Source: Archivesica marissinica
Lineage: Eukaryota > Mollusca > Bivalvia > Venerida > Vesicomyidae
NCBI GenBank assembly: GCA_014843695.1
Contig: CM026404.1
Span: forward strand, 84,784,712-84,848,711
Direction: 5' to 3'
Length of the DNA: 64,000 bases
Below are positions 1-12,000 of this stretch, one piece after another (position 1 is the stretch's first letter; every line of letters begins with the position of its first letter). The position numbers and the translations under genes are program-made. The notes under the pieces are model-generated. The model did no database searches, was not told where the DNA came from, and saw only the letters and a program-made list of their open reading frames with translations.

Positions 1-198
1 AGTTAAACAATGTGTGGTATTGACAAGCTAGTTTTCAGATCTTCTACCAAATGTAAGTTTATGTCATATTAGATAACATGTTAGATACATGAAAGAAATA
101 TGAAATACATTTGGCCAGGTGTTAATATCCACTCAAAATAACCTACAAAACCAACTTCATACTGACTGCCTAGAATAATCACCTACTTTGACACTGGA

Positions 199-484
199 GT
201 GTTTTTCATTTATTTATCGTCGCTACCGGTTACCCATGAGCGACGCCTCCTGAAGATATTAGTCATTTTAGATTTTTGGAGGATAGTGCAATGATACAAA
301 CAGAGACCCGTTCAAGAGTCTCCTCTGGTCCTTTTACGTATGTGCACAGTGTAAAGCACCGACACGAGACCTCAGTTTAAAGTCCCATCTGAAAGACTGT
401 TATCTTTATTAGGGTCAGACGGGGGATCAAACCTGCGATCCCTGGATTACCAGTCCAGCGTGTTACCACTGGACTACAGATCAG
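199..484 (-). mobile_element. tRNA-derived SINE, family A (copy A1)
   Basis: Reads on the minus strand. The 5' head is tRNA-like (box B ggttcgatcc-type, anticodon loop CTGGTAA, so anticodon GGU, threonine-like). The body contains gaatgggtctctg-type and gcactatcctcc motifs, and the tail ends gcgacgataaataaa. The same head, body and tail occur at 845, 15108, 36899 (minus), 54330 and 61773, so this is a dispersed SINE and not a functional tRNA gene. Confidence 0.85.
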
Positions 485-844
485 AGGCTTGGCTTCATCC
501 AAGCACTGTGAGAGTAATGTCCACCCCTGTGTTCCTGGTGAGATCTGGATTTACAGGGGTGCAACATTAGTCGGTCACTACAGGACAATAACCCCATTAT
601 TATAAATTCAATATTCCTAAAAACTTAACTGTGTGTCATCCTGTATCAGACCCTAGCCTGGGAACAGGCGTCGATATATTTTGCCTGGTCAGTCAAATAA
701 ATATATTTTGATACCGAGACCATTAATTGGGCCGTATCGAGTTTCTGATGTCATTTTGCCAGAAGTTAAAAAGTGAAAAATCGACAGACTGGAACCCAGG
801 CTAATCTGACCCCTATGACAGTCATCACGAAATTACAGGCGTAC

Positions 845-1136
845 AGACGGATATGTAGTCCAGTGGTAACACGCTGGACTGGTAATCCAGGGATCGCATG
901 TTCGATCCCCCGTCTGACCCTAATAAAATTAACAGTCTTTCAGATGGGACATTAAACCGAGATCTTGCGTCGGTTCTTTACACCGTGCAATTAACAGAAC
1001 CAGAGGAGATTCTGGAATGGGTCTCTGTCTGTATCATTGCACTATCCTCCAAAATCTATAATGACTAATCTCTTCAGGAGGCGTCGCTCATATGGGCAAC
1101 CGGTAGCGACAATAAATAAACGTAGAACACACACAA
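845..1136 (+). mobile_element. tRNA-derived SINE, family A (copy A2)
   Basis: Full-length plus-strand copy: tRNA-Thr(GGU)-like head whose acceptor start agacgg pairs with ccgtct after the T arm, then the family body and the tail ggtagcgacaataaataaacg. With A1 it forms an inverted pair separated by about 360 bases. Confidence 0.87.
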
Positions 1137-1540
1137 CTATATGCGTGAATGAATGCTACAACAGTGGAAATGTGAACTAAATGTGAAGAAAATGTTAAAG
1201 TAATTAAGAAGGCAAATGATAAAATCTCTTGCCATTTCAATGATATTTTAAGGAACAATATAATCTGTATGACCAGTAAGCAATGACATTTGTATCAGTG
1301 TAACACTTTGCACCTGAATATAAAGTTATCTGTGAATGAAGGATTAATGTTTCCCTTATCTTTTTGTTTTGTTATCATTTTACCTCCTGTTTAAATTATG
1401 AGTCACAGCCTGTAGACAGAGATTTCATTACTAATATAGGGAGGGACATACTTGCATTCGCTTCTTCAATGACTCTTTAATTAAGTCAATATCAACTATG
1501 ACATTTAATTGCATGAATGCTACAGTTTCCTGTTGCTTTG
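1137..1540. other. No gene seen
   Basis: AT-rich sequence with no splice-bounded open frame, RNA gene or recognised repeat. Confidence 0.5.
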
Positions 1541-1992
1541 GGTCCATGTATAAAGTATAAATGGTGTGATTTTCTGCTGGTTTAGTCCATGTATAAATGA
1601 TGCGATTTTCTGCTGGTTTAGTCCATGTGTAAATGGTGTGATTTTCTGCTGGTTTAGTCCATGTGTAAATGTTGTGACTTTCTGCTGCCTCAGTCCATGT
1701 ATAAATGATGCGATTTTCTGCTGGTTTAGTCCATGTGTAAATGGTGTGATTTTCTGCTGGTTTAGTCCATGTGTAAATGGTGTGATTTTCTGCTGCTTTA
1801 GTCCATGTGTATGTGGTGTGATTTTCTGCTGGTTTAGTCCATGTGTAAATGGTGTGATTTTCTGCTGGTTTAGTCCATGTGTAAATGGTGTGATTTTCTG
1901 CTGGTTTAGTCCATGTGTAAATGGTGTGATTTTCTGCTGGTTTAGTCCATGTGTAAATGGTGTGATTTTCTGCTGGTTTATGTCCATGCATA
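1541..1992. repeat. 36-bp minisatellite, about 12 copies
   Basis: Unit close to gtccatgtgtaaatggtgtg plus attttctgctggttta, with scattered substitutions (ctggttta/ctgcctca). Since 36 is a multiple of three, three overlapping reading frames stay open across it, each giving a 12-residue repeat. None has an upstream exon or non-repeat domain, so they are not called as coding. Confidence 0.93.
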
Positions 1993-2234
1993 AGTGATAA
2001 AACATGGGAGCACTGGTTGCTCTCTCTCCACCTTCAGAAGATTTCGTCAGTCTACAATAACTCAAAATCATGAACCCAGAGCTGATATTAGTATATTACA
2101 AATGCCATGGTTCTATGCAGCTAGCTCCTATCAGGATATATAATTAGTATAAATGTTACAGCTGTATGCTGTAATTTGCCTGGCATAGCAATTATTAACA
2201 TACCATGTATTGTAAATGTTATTGTTTTAGTTGT

Positions 2235-2453
2235 ACAGTCAAACCTGTGTTAGTGGTCACCTCCATTAAGCCACCAACCTGTGTTAGTGGCCACCTCCAT
2301 TAAGCAACCAACCTGTATTAAGCAGCCATTTTCCAGATTCCCTATATGTTGTTTTTATTATATATTTGACCTCTATTAAGCAGCCAACTGCGCAAAGCAA
2401 CCACTTTCTGTGATTCCCATTGCTGGCTGCTTAACACAGGTTTGACTGTAGTT
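2235..2453. mobile_element. MITE family I (copy I1)
   Basis: Terminal inverted repeats tacagtcaaacctgtgttag and ctaacacaggtttgactgta-like enclose about 180 bases rich in ttaagcagcca. The same ends recur at 4389, 37424 and 43694. It has no coding capacity. The superfamily is not determined. Confidence 0.75.
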
Positions 2454-2521
2454 GGGTTTTTTTGCGAATGATCCATTGTTTAGCATAATAAATACACATG
2501 AGCAATAACCTATTAATGTGG

Positions 2522-2744
2522 AAGTCGTGACATTGTGGTGGTAACGTGTTCTCTTCAGGTGCGAAAGGCCCTAAGTTTGCGCATCGCTGGAGCCATTTGT
2601 ACCCTTAGGCAAGGCATTTAAATTCCACATTCTCTCTCCCTCGTGGCGATGGATTCCATCAGGAATGAGGTCTCGAGAGAGTGATTAATATAAGTTGTAA
2701 GAACTTGTTCCGCAATTGAGCTAAAATAAATTTGTATAAACTAA
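2522..2744 (+). mobile_element. tRNA-derived SINE, family C (copy C1)
   Basis: The diverged tRNA-like head (gaagtcgtga...cttcaggtgcgaaaggcc) is followed by the body ttaggcaaggcatttaaatt and tggcgatggattcca, then the tail gtgattaatataagttgtaa...gctaaaataaatttgtata. The same arrangement is seen at 28562 (minus), 44188 (minus) and 55032. Confidence 0.85.
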
Positions 2745-2949
2745 ACTACAAGTATTATTTTGTTCTTATGAATATAATAAATACTATATATACACAGAGG
2801 AAATTCAAACATTTACAAGGACCAATAGTCTCAAGTATTTAACTTATTGATTAAAATGCACTTCGTTTGTTGGATTGGGATCAGCTGATCTGATACCCAG
2901 CGACTTAATACAATTCTTTTTCAAAGGCTTATAATTAAAAATACATTTT

Positions 2950-4388
2950 TCAGATCAGATGTCCCATCAGTTCATACAGTAGTCAGAGCGGGATACAAGC
3001 ACCACTTGTATACATGTACAGTCAAATCAGATATCCCATCAGTTTATACAGTAGTCAGAGCGGAATACAAGCCCCACTTGTATACATGTACAGTCAAATC
3101 AGATATCCCATCAGTTTATACAGTAGTCAGAGTGGGATACAAGCCCCACTTGTATACATGTACAGTCAGATCAGATATCCCATCAGTTTATACAATAGTC
3201 TGTCAGAGCGGGATACAAGCACCACTTGTATACATGTACAGTCAGATCAGATATCCCATCAGTTCATACAGTAGTTAGAGCAGGATACAAGCACCATTTG
3301 TATACATGTACAGTCAGATCAGATATCCCATCAGTTCATACAGTAGTCAGAGCAGGATACAAGCACCACTTGTATACATGTACAGTCAGATCAGATATCC
3401 AATCAGTTTATACAGTAGTCAGAGCGGGATACAAGCACCACTTGTATACATGTACAGTCAAATCAGATATCCCATCAGTTCATACAGTAGTCAGAGCGGG
3501 ATACAAGCACCATTTGTATACATGTACAGTCAAATCAGATATCCCATCAGTTTATACAGTAGTCAGAGTGGGATACAAGCCCCACTTGTATACATGTACA
3601 GTCAGATCAGATATCACATCAGTTTATACAATAGTCTGTCAGAGCGGGATACAAGCACCACTTGTATACATGTACAGTCAGATCAGATATCCCATCAGTT
3701 CATACAGTAGTTAGAGCAGGATACAAGCACCATTTGTATACATGTACAGTCAGATCAGATATCCCATCAGTTCATACAGTAGTCAGAGCGGGATACAAGC
3801 ACCATTTGTATACATGTACAGTCAGATCAGATATCCCATCAGTTCATACAGTAGTCAGAGCGGGATACAAGCACCACTTGTATACATGTACAGTCAGATC
3901 AGATATCCCATCAGTTCATACAGTAGTCAGAGCAGGATACAAGCACCACTTGTATACATGTACAGTCAGATCAGATATCCAATCAGTTTATACAGTAGTC
4001 AGAGCGGGATACAAGCACCATTTGTATACATGTACAGTCAGATCAGATATCCCATCAGTTCATACAGTAGTTAAGAGCGGGATACAAGCACCATTTGTAT
4101 ACATGTACAGTCAGATCAGATATCCCATCAGTTCATACAGTAGTCAGAGCGGGATACAAGCACCATTTGTATACATGTATAGTCAGATCAGATATCCCAT
4201 CAGTTCATACAGTAGTCAGAGCGGGATACAAGCACCATTTGTATACATGTATAGTCAGATCAGATATCCCATCAGTTCATACAGTAGTCAGAGCGGGACA
4301 CAAGCACCACTTGTATACATGTACAGTCAGATCAGATATCCCATCAGTTCATACAGTAGTCAGAGCGGAATACAAGCACCATTTGTAT
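2950..4388. repeat. 72-bp minisatellite, about 20 copies
   Basis: The unit contains cttgtatacatgtacagtca, gatcagatatcccatcagtt and catacagtagtcagagcggg. Period 72 was measured between successive cacttgtata motifs (3003, 3075). The unit carries tgtacagtcaaatcag, nearly the terminal sequence of MITE family I. The array runs directly into an I element at 4389, so it probably grew from an I-element end. Open frames across it (up to 253 codons) result from the multiple-of-three period. Confidence 0.93.
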
Positions 4389-4730
4389 ACAGTCAAACCT
4401 GTGTTAGTGGTCACCTCCATTAAGCAGCCAACCTGTATTGAGCAGCCAGCATCCAGATTCCCATTTGGTTGTTTTATTATATATTTGACCTCTATTAAGC
4501 AGCCACCTGTGCTAAGCAGCCACTTTCTCTGACTTCTTTCCCTTGACTAGCTGCTTAAGACAGGTTTGACTGTACAGTCAAATCAGTTTTAAGCAGCCAG
4601 CCAAGAGAATCACAAAAAGTGGCTGCTTAGCACCTGTGGCTGCTCAATAGAGATCAAATCTATACAATGTAAAATATTAGGAATCTGAAAACTGGCTGCT
4701 TAACGCAGGCTTGCTGTTTAATAGTGGTGA
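4389..4730. mobile_element. Two MITE family I copies (I2 and I3), back to back
   Basis: I2 runs from tacagtcaaacctgtgttag at 4389 to acaggtttgactgta at about 4575. I3 starts at once with acagtcaaatcagttttaag and continues to about 4730, losing a clear right end. Both are full of the family motif ttaagcagcca or its complement. Confidence 0.7.
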
Positions 4731-4965
4731 CCATACATTGTTATGCTTCAATACTATATCGTTGTTGTCAGGTTGATTTTACGCTACACATGCCTATGTC
4801 ATGACCCAACCCAAGAAGACAGTAGAGTACAGTGTAGAACTTCACAGTAATCCTGTACACACTTCATTTGTTTGTTTTGAGGGCTTAGAAATGCACGAAC
4901 AGCTCAGGTCATATGACGACTGTTATCTGTTATATGACGACTGTTATATGACGACTGTTCACTAA

Positions 4966-5064
4966 TAGGTGGAGGAAGATCCCCGCTGCCATTCCGGGCA
5001 GTATTTCAGGCACGGACAGACACCCGTAGAATCACTCATCTTCCACAAGATAGCTTCCACAGGT
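4966..5064 (-). mobile_element. SINE family F fragment (copy F3)
   Basis: The reverse complement reads gaagctatc...gattctac..gtccgtgcctgaaatactgc...cttcctccacc, matching the body of the SINE at 55340. Only about 100 bases remain. It shows the unamplified single-copy state of the segment that is repeated about 13 times at 55500-55930. Confidence 0.75.
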
Positions 5065-5185
5065 TTGACTGTACATATAAAAGTTTCTTTTTCCAACATT
5101 TCTGGCATGTTTTCTCCAATACTGATACATTATTAAACCATATATGATTAGCGGCCCTCATTTACAATAATATGTGGGGTACGGA

Positions 5186-5350
5186 CATAACCCGCCAGGA
5201 CATACCCCCCCCCCCCTCCGTGATGTTATTTAGCAACATCCCTCCGCCTAGGGTGGGTTATGGTCCTACTTTGAACCTGTTTTTATATTGGGTGATTATG
5301 TCCGCCTGTGTCAAAAACATGTTAGAGGGGGGGGGGGGGGGGGGTCATAT
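5186..5350. repeat. Homopolymer C and G runs
   Basis: A run of about 13 C near 5205 and about 15 G near 5330, each next to ggacata/tatgtcc. The flanks are weakly inverted (aggacatac + C-run; G-run + tcatatgtcct), so this could be a small degenerate inverted-repeat element. Length in such runs may also be assembly-uncertain. Confidence 0.45.
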
Positions 5351-5462
5351 GTCCTACACTCATAATATGTACATATTGCTTAAACTGTCTCTAATATTTA
5401 GATTAAAAGTTATCCTATGCATCACACAGTCAATTGTAGCAATGCCCGTGGATCTTAGCAAT

Positions 5463-7105
5463 CGAAATTGTGAGACCCTGGATTGGAAATCATGAGACCC
5501 TGGATTGGAAATCATGAGACCCTGGATTGGAAATCATGAGACCCTGGATGGGAAACCATGAGACCCTGAATGGGAAATCATGAGACCCTGGATGGGAAAC
5601 CATGAGACCCTGGATTGGAAACCATGAGACCCTGGATGTGAAATCATGAGCCCCTAGATGGGAAATCATGAGACCCTGGATGGGAAATCATGAGACCCTA
5701 GATGTGAAATCATGAGCCCCTAGATGGGAAATCATGAGACCCTGGATTGGAAACCATGAGACCCTGAATGGGAAATCATGAGACCCTGGATTGGAAACCA
5801 TGAGATCCTGAATGGGAAACCATGAGACCCTGAATGGGAAATCATGAGACCCCTGGATTGGAAACCATGAGATCCTGAATGGGAAACCATGAGACCCTGA
5901 ATGGGAAATCATGAGACCCTAGATGTGAAATCATGAGCCCCTAGATGGGAAACCATGAGACCCTGGATTGGAAACCATGAGACCCTGGATGGGAAACCAT
6001 GAGACCCTGAATGGGAAATCATGAGACCCTGGATTGGAAACCATGAGATCCTGAATGGGAAACCATGAGACCCTGGATGGGAAATCATGAGACCCTAGAT
6101 GTGAAATCATGAGCCCCTAGATGGGAAATCATGAGAGCCTGGATAGGAAATCATGAGACCCTGGATGGGAAATCATGAGACCCTGGATGGGAAATCATGA
6201 GACCATGGATGGGAAATCGTGAGCCCCTGGATTCTAGATAGGAAATCGTGAGCCCCTGGATTCTAGATAGGAAATCGTGAGCCCCTGGATTCTAGATAGG
6301 AAATCATGAGCCCCTGGATTCTAGATAGGAAATCGTGAGCCCCTGGATTCTAGATATGAAATCATGAGACCCTGGATTCTAGATTGGAAATCATGAGCCC
6401 CTAGATGGGAAATCATGAGCCCCTGGATTCTAGATAGGAAATCATGAGCCCCCGGAGCCCCTAGATAGGAAATCATGAGCCCCTGGATTCTAGATAGGAA
6501 ATCGTGAGCCCCTGGATTCTAGATAGGAAATCATGAGCCCCTAGATTCTAGATAGGAAATCATGAGTCCCTAGATGGGAAATCATGAGCCCCTAGATTCT
6601 AGATAGGAAATCATGAGCCCCTGGATTCTAGATAGGAAATTGTGAGCCCCTGGATTCTAGATAGGAAATCATGAGCCCCTGGATTCTAGATTGGAAATCA
6701 TGAGCCCTGTATAGGAAATCATGAGCCCCTGGATTCTAGATTGGAAATCATGAGCCCCTGTATAGGAAATCATGAGCCCCTGGATTCTAGATAGGAAATC
6801 ATGAGCCCCTGGATTCTAGATTGGAAATCATGAGCCCCTGGATGGGAAATCATGAGCACCTAGATAGGAAATCATGAGCCCCTGGATTCTAGATTGGAAA
6901 TCATGAGCCCCTGTATAGGAAATCATGAGCCCCTGGATTCTAGATAGGAAATCATGAGCCCCTGGATTCTAGATTGGAAATCATGAGCCCCTGTATAGGA
7001 AATCATGAGCCCCTGGATTCTAGATTGGAAATCATGAGCCCCTGGATGGGAAATCATGAGCACCTGGATGGGAAATCATGAGCACCTGGATGGGAAATCA
7101 TGAGC
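5463..7105. repeat. Compound minisatellite, ~23-bp and ~31-bp units
   Basis: The left half repeats gggaaatcatgagaccctgg (about 22-23 bp). The right half, from about 6220, repeats a longer version with an inserted attctagata (gaaatcatgagcccctgg + attctagatag, about 31 bp), and the two types interleave. The longer unit looks like a derivative of the shorter. No gene is supported inside. Confidence 0.93.
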
Positions 7106-7492
7106 CTGTCTATCTGTGCTTATATTATTCCTTTCATCTATGATTATCTCATGCTAAGGTTGAACCTTGGTATAGGTAATTACATCTCCAAGAGGTATAA
7201 AACCATGTGTAATTTGCAAAAAGGCGAAATTTGCCTGTGAAGTCATTATATACACATGTATGTATACAATACACTCTACCTAGGTTATAAATATATAGCC
7301 GGCATATATCTCTCCATAATGACATTCCTAGTTTCATACCACACACATCACATGATGTACATATGTATATTAGATATAATGGAGTATATATGTTAAACTG
7401 TTAAATGTCTAGCAAATTCTCTGCCAGAATTTTAATTAAGAGACTAATCAATACAGTGTGTAGTAAATCAGTATAACCCCCTCCCGTGTTAC

Positions 7493-7571
7493 CTTGTGTT
7501 GGCTGGTCACTCTCGGGAGCATCCCCATTATGCAATGAATTGACCACGGCTTCCGGCTCCATTTCAATCAT
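7493..7571 (-). CDS. Possible first coding exon of a minus-strand gene
   Basis: Read on the minus strand from ATG at 7571, 26 codons (MIEMEPEAVV... ending ...SDQPTQ) plus one base end at a good donor, CACAAG|GTAACA. The peptide is acidic and hydrophilic, with no recognisable domain. The sequence before the ATG (to about 7690) would be 5' UTR or contain an acceptor such as ttgttag. Any following exon would lie at lower coordinates; I found none before the window start, where repeats dominate. It is called because a unique, unrepetitive stretch has an ATG, clean frame and donor together; chance is possible. Confidence 0.4.
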
Positions 7572-7573
7572 TA

Positions 7574-8040
7574 ATATTTCCTTATTCGGACAAACACCAA
7601 GGTTTAGTCCTAAATCCGTCTATGACTAACAACAAGCACTGGTTCTCCAATCCTCGAAATTTTGCAACAGCGGCAAACTTGACTATCAGTATCACTACTT
7701 GTTTGCTGTTAATAAACCACAAGAGTTAAACTGGCTTTCTCTTACTTCATAGATAACACAAAAATTATAGGACTCCCAAGATAACATACCACACAAATGA
7801 AACGTTTTATAATCTGCAAAGTGTACAATTTGGAAAACCTTTAATTTCACAAATGTCAAACTTGCCAACTGTGCATTTAATATCACATTTGTTTTTTCAT
7901 GAATAATTCGACTCCAATCTAGCAGGTAATGTATAGCACAGGTATAGATAGCTTGTACAAGCATGCCACTGTTATACTACAGGTTTACAACAAGTAGTAG
8001 CCTACAGCTCAGGGTCAGGTTAGCAGTTTACCTGTCTGTT
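7574..8040. other. No gene seen
   Basis: Unique AT-rich sequence. An 89-codon minus-strand open frame (7695-7964) is present, but it has no recognisable domain or clear splice context. Confidence 0.45.
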
Positions 8041-8256
8041 TAGTACAATGCTATAATATATGCAATATTAGTTGACAAGAGAGTTTGAATTAAACTGTCT
8101 CTGGCAATAACATAGTACAATGCTATAAGATATGCAATATTAGTTGACAAGAGAGTTTGAATTAAACTGTCTCTGGCAATAACATAGTACAATGCTATAA
8201 GATATGCAATATTAGTTGACAAGAGAGTTTGAATTAAACTGTCTCTGGCAATAACT
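8041..8256. repeat. 72-bp tandem repeat, three copies
   Basis: Three nearly identical units starting tagtacaatgctata and ending gtctctggcaataac, at 8041, 8113 and 8185. Copies 2 and 3 look identical, suggesting recent duplication. Confidence 0.92.
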
Positions 8257-8388
8257 TGGTTAGGTTTTCATTCATAAATTGTAAAATATTCAAATTTTTG
8301 CTGTGCTGTATAAGTATGAAAGCAATTAAAAGAAACACACTTGAGGTCAGTTTCCAGGACAACATCTGTATGACCTATTGTATACAAT

Positions 8389-8616
8389 AACCCTTTGCCA
8401 GCTGAGTAAATAAAATCACATTTGCAAACAACATAGATCCACATCAGCCGCGGTGTAACGCCGAATCTGATCAGGATCTATGTTGTTTGCTATTCAGCCA
8501 AATGCTCAAGCTCCATTGTCCGAATAGTAAACAGCACAGAGCCTGATCAGACACAGAATCTGGCTCTATGCTGTTTGCAAAGTGATATTATCTGCCGCTA
8601 GCATGCACAGGGTTAA
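8389..8616. mobile_element. MITE family H (copy H2) with two internal hairpins
   Basis: Ends taaccctttgc and gcacagggttaa form short inverted repeats. Inside are two hairpins, one with stem gcaaacaacatagatcc and a second with stem aaacagcacagagcc. It resembles the better preserved copy at 15568. Confidence 0.65.
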
Positions 8617-8989
8617 AGACTCAATAGGGCCTACAAGCTCACCTGAGTCCGACTAGAAGTATTTCATTTCTCACCGAACTACAGGCCCTAAATCGCTCAC
8701 CTGATTTACGGCCCAAATGCTCACCTGCCTAGAGGTCATAACTCGCTCACCTGACACATCGAGTCATTAACATTTCAGTTATTGCTTAGATTAACAATTT
8801 CATTATTTTCAAATATATTCCAAACAACACAACGCGCCATAAAATTCACACGGTGTCTGCATAATTGTTGTAGAATTCATCCCTCATTTAGTATATTTGC
8901 TCTATGCATATATATATAGTACATGCAATCAACATATTGTACACAACACTTCAGATATATTAGTAAATAAAGTGTAATGGATTAGATTG

Positions 8990-9034
8990 GTTCATACAAA
9001 TTTATCTTAGCATGATAGCGAAACAAGTTCTTAC
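8990..9034 (-). mobile_element. SINE 3' tail fragment (families B/C)
   Basis: About 45 bases matching, in reverse, the tail gaacttgtttcgc...ctaaaataaatttgta of SINE C. It ends exactly where the giant array begins, so the array may have started in or beside this SINE. Confidence 0.6.
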
Positions 9035-12000
9035 AACACAGTATCTAACCACTAATGGATTGACAAACAGTATCTAACCACTAATGGATTGACACAGTAT
9101 ATAACCACTAATGGATTGACACACACAGTATATAACCACTAATGGATTGACACACACAGTATCTAACCACTAATGGATTGACACACAGTATCTAACCACT
9201 AATGGATTGACACACACAGTATCTAACCACTAATGGATTGACAAACAGTATCTAACCACTAATGGATTGACACACACAGTATCTAACCACTAATGGATTG
9301 ACAAACAGTATCTAACCACTAATGGATTGACAAACAGTATCTAACCACTAATGGATTGACACACAGTATATAACCACTATTGGATTGACAAACAGTATCT
9401 AACCACTAATGGATTGACAAACAGTATCTAACCACTAATGGATTGACACACAGTATATAACCACTATTGGATTGACAAACAGTATCTAACCACTATTGGA
9501 TTGACACACAGTATATAACCACTATTGGATTGACACACAGTATATAACCACTATCGGATTGACACACACAGTATATAACCACTAATGGATTAACAAACAG
9601 TATCTAACCACTAATGGATTGACACAAACAGTATCTAACCACTAATGGATTGACAAACAGTATCTAACCACTATTGGATTGACACACACAGTATATAACC
9701 ACTATCAGATTGACACACACAGTATATAACCACTATTGGATTGACACACACAGTATATAACCACTATCGGATTGACACACACAGTATATAACCACTATCG
9801 GATTGACACACAGTATATAACCACTATTGGATTGACACACACAGTATATAACCACTATTGGATTGACACACACAGTATATAACCACTATCGGATTGACAC
9901 ACACAGTATATAACCACTAATGGATTGACACACACAGTATATAACCACTAATGGATTGACAAACAGTATCTAACCACTATTGGATTGACACACACAGTAT
10001 CTAACCACTAATGGATTGACAAACAGTATCTAACCACTAATGGATTGACACACACAGTATATAACCACTATTGGATTGACACACACACAGTATATAACCA
10101 CTATTGGATTGACACACACAGTATATAACCACTATTGGATTGACACACACAGTATATAACCACTATCGGATTGACACACACAGTATATAACCACTAATGG
10201 ATTGACACACGGTATATAACAACTATCGGATTGACACACACAGTATATAACCACTATCGGATTGACGCACACAGTATATAACCACTATCGGATTGACACA
10301 CAGTATATAACCACTATCGGATTGACACACGCAGTATATAACCACTATCGGATTGACACACGCAGTATATAACCACTATTGGATTGACACACAGTATATA
10401 ACCACTATTGGATTGACACACGCAGTATATAACCGCTATCGGATTGACACACGCAGTATATAACCACTATTGGATTGACACACAGTATATAACCACTATT
10501 GGATTGACACACGCAGTATATAACCACTACTGGATTGACACACAGTATATAACCACTATCGGATTACACACACAAACAAACACAAAAACCACAGGATTGA
10601 CACACAGTATATAACCACTATGGATTGACACACAGTATATAACCACTATCGGATTGACACACAGTATATAACCACTATCGGATTGACACACGCAGTATAT
10701 TACCACTATTGGATTGACACACGCAGTATATAACCACTATCGGATTGACACACGCAGTATATAACCACTATCGGATTGACACACAGTATATAACCACTAT
10801 CGGATTGACACACAGTATATAACCACTATCGGATTGACACACACAGTATATAACCACTATCGGATTGACACAGTATATAACCACTATCGGATTGACACAC
10901 AGTATATAACCACTATCGGATTGACACACGCAGTATATAACCACTATCGGATTGACACAGTATATAACCACTATTGGATTGACACACGCAGTATATAACC
11001 ACTATCGGATTGACACACGCAGTATATAACCACTATCGGATTGACACAGTACATAACCACTATCGGATTGACACACAGTATATAACCACTATTGGATTGA
11101 CACACAGTATATAACCACTATGGATTGACACACAGTATATAACCACTATTGGATTGACACACAGTATATAACCACTATCGGATTGACACACAGTATATAA
11201 CCACTATCGGATTGACACACAGTATATAACCACTATCGGATTGACACAAGGTATATAACCACTATTGGATTGACACATGCAGTATATAACCACTATCGGA
11301 TTGACACAAGGTATATAACCACTATTGGATTGACACACACAGTATATAACCACTATCGGATTGACACACACAATATATAACCACTATTGGATTGACACAC
11401 AGTATATAACCACTATTGGATTGACACACAGTATATAACCACTATCGGATTGACACACACAATATATAACCACTATTGGATTGACACACGCAGTATATAA
11501 CCACTATTGGATTGACACAGTATATAACCACTATCGGATTGACACACAGTATATAACCACTATCGGATTGACACACAGTATATAACCACTATTGGATTGA
11601 CACACGCAGTATATAACCACTATTGGATTGACACACGCAGTATATAACCACTATCGGATTGACACACAGTATATAACCACTATTGGATTGACACACAGTA
11701 TATAACCACTATCGGATTGACACACAGTATATAACCACTATTGGATTGACACATGCAGTATATAACCACAATCGGATTGACACACAGTATATAACCACTA
11801 TTGGATTGACACACAGTATATAACCACTATCGGATTGACACACACAGTATATAACCACTATTGGATTGACACACACAGTATATAACCACTATCGGATTGA
11901 CACACAGTATATAACCACTATTGGATTGACACACGCAGTATATAACCACTATTGGATTGACACAGTATATAACCACTATTGGATTGACACAAGCAGTATA

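Noticed and set aside
845..915. Functional tRNA-Thr(GGU) gene
   Set aside because: Head of a SINE with body and tail present at least six times in the window.
1431..2071. Overlapping open frames of 143-186 codons over the 36-bp array
   Set aside because: Open on both strands because the period is a multiple of three; there is no non-repeat domain or splice support.
3006..4532. Open frames up to 253 codons over the 72-bp array
   Set aside because: Several frames are open at once with the same periodic peptides, which is a periodicity artefact.
5186..5350. G-quadruplex or regulatory element at the C and G runs
   Set aside because: Single homopolymer runs without spaced G-tracts; low-complexity sequence explains them.
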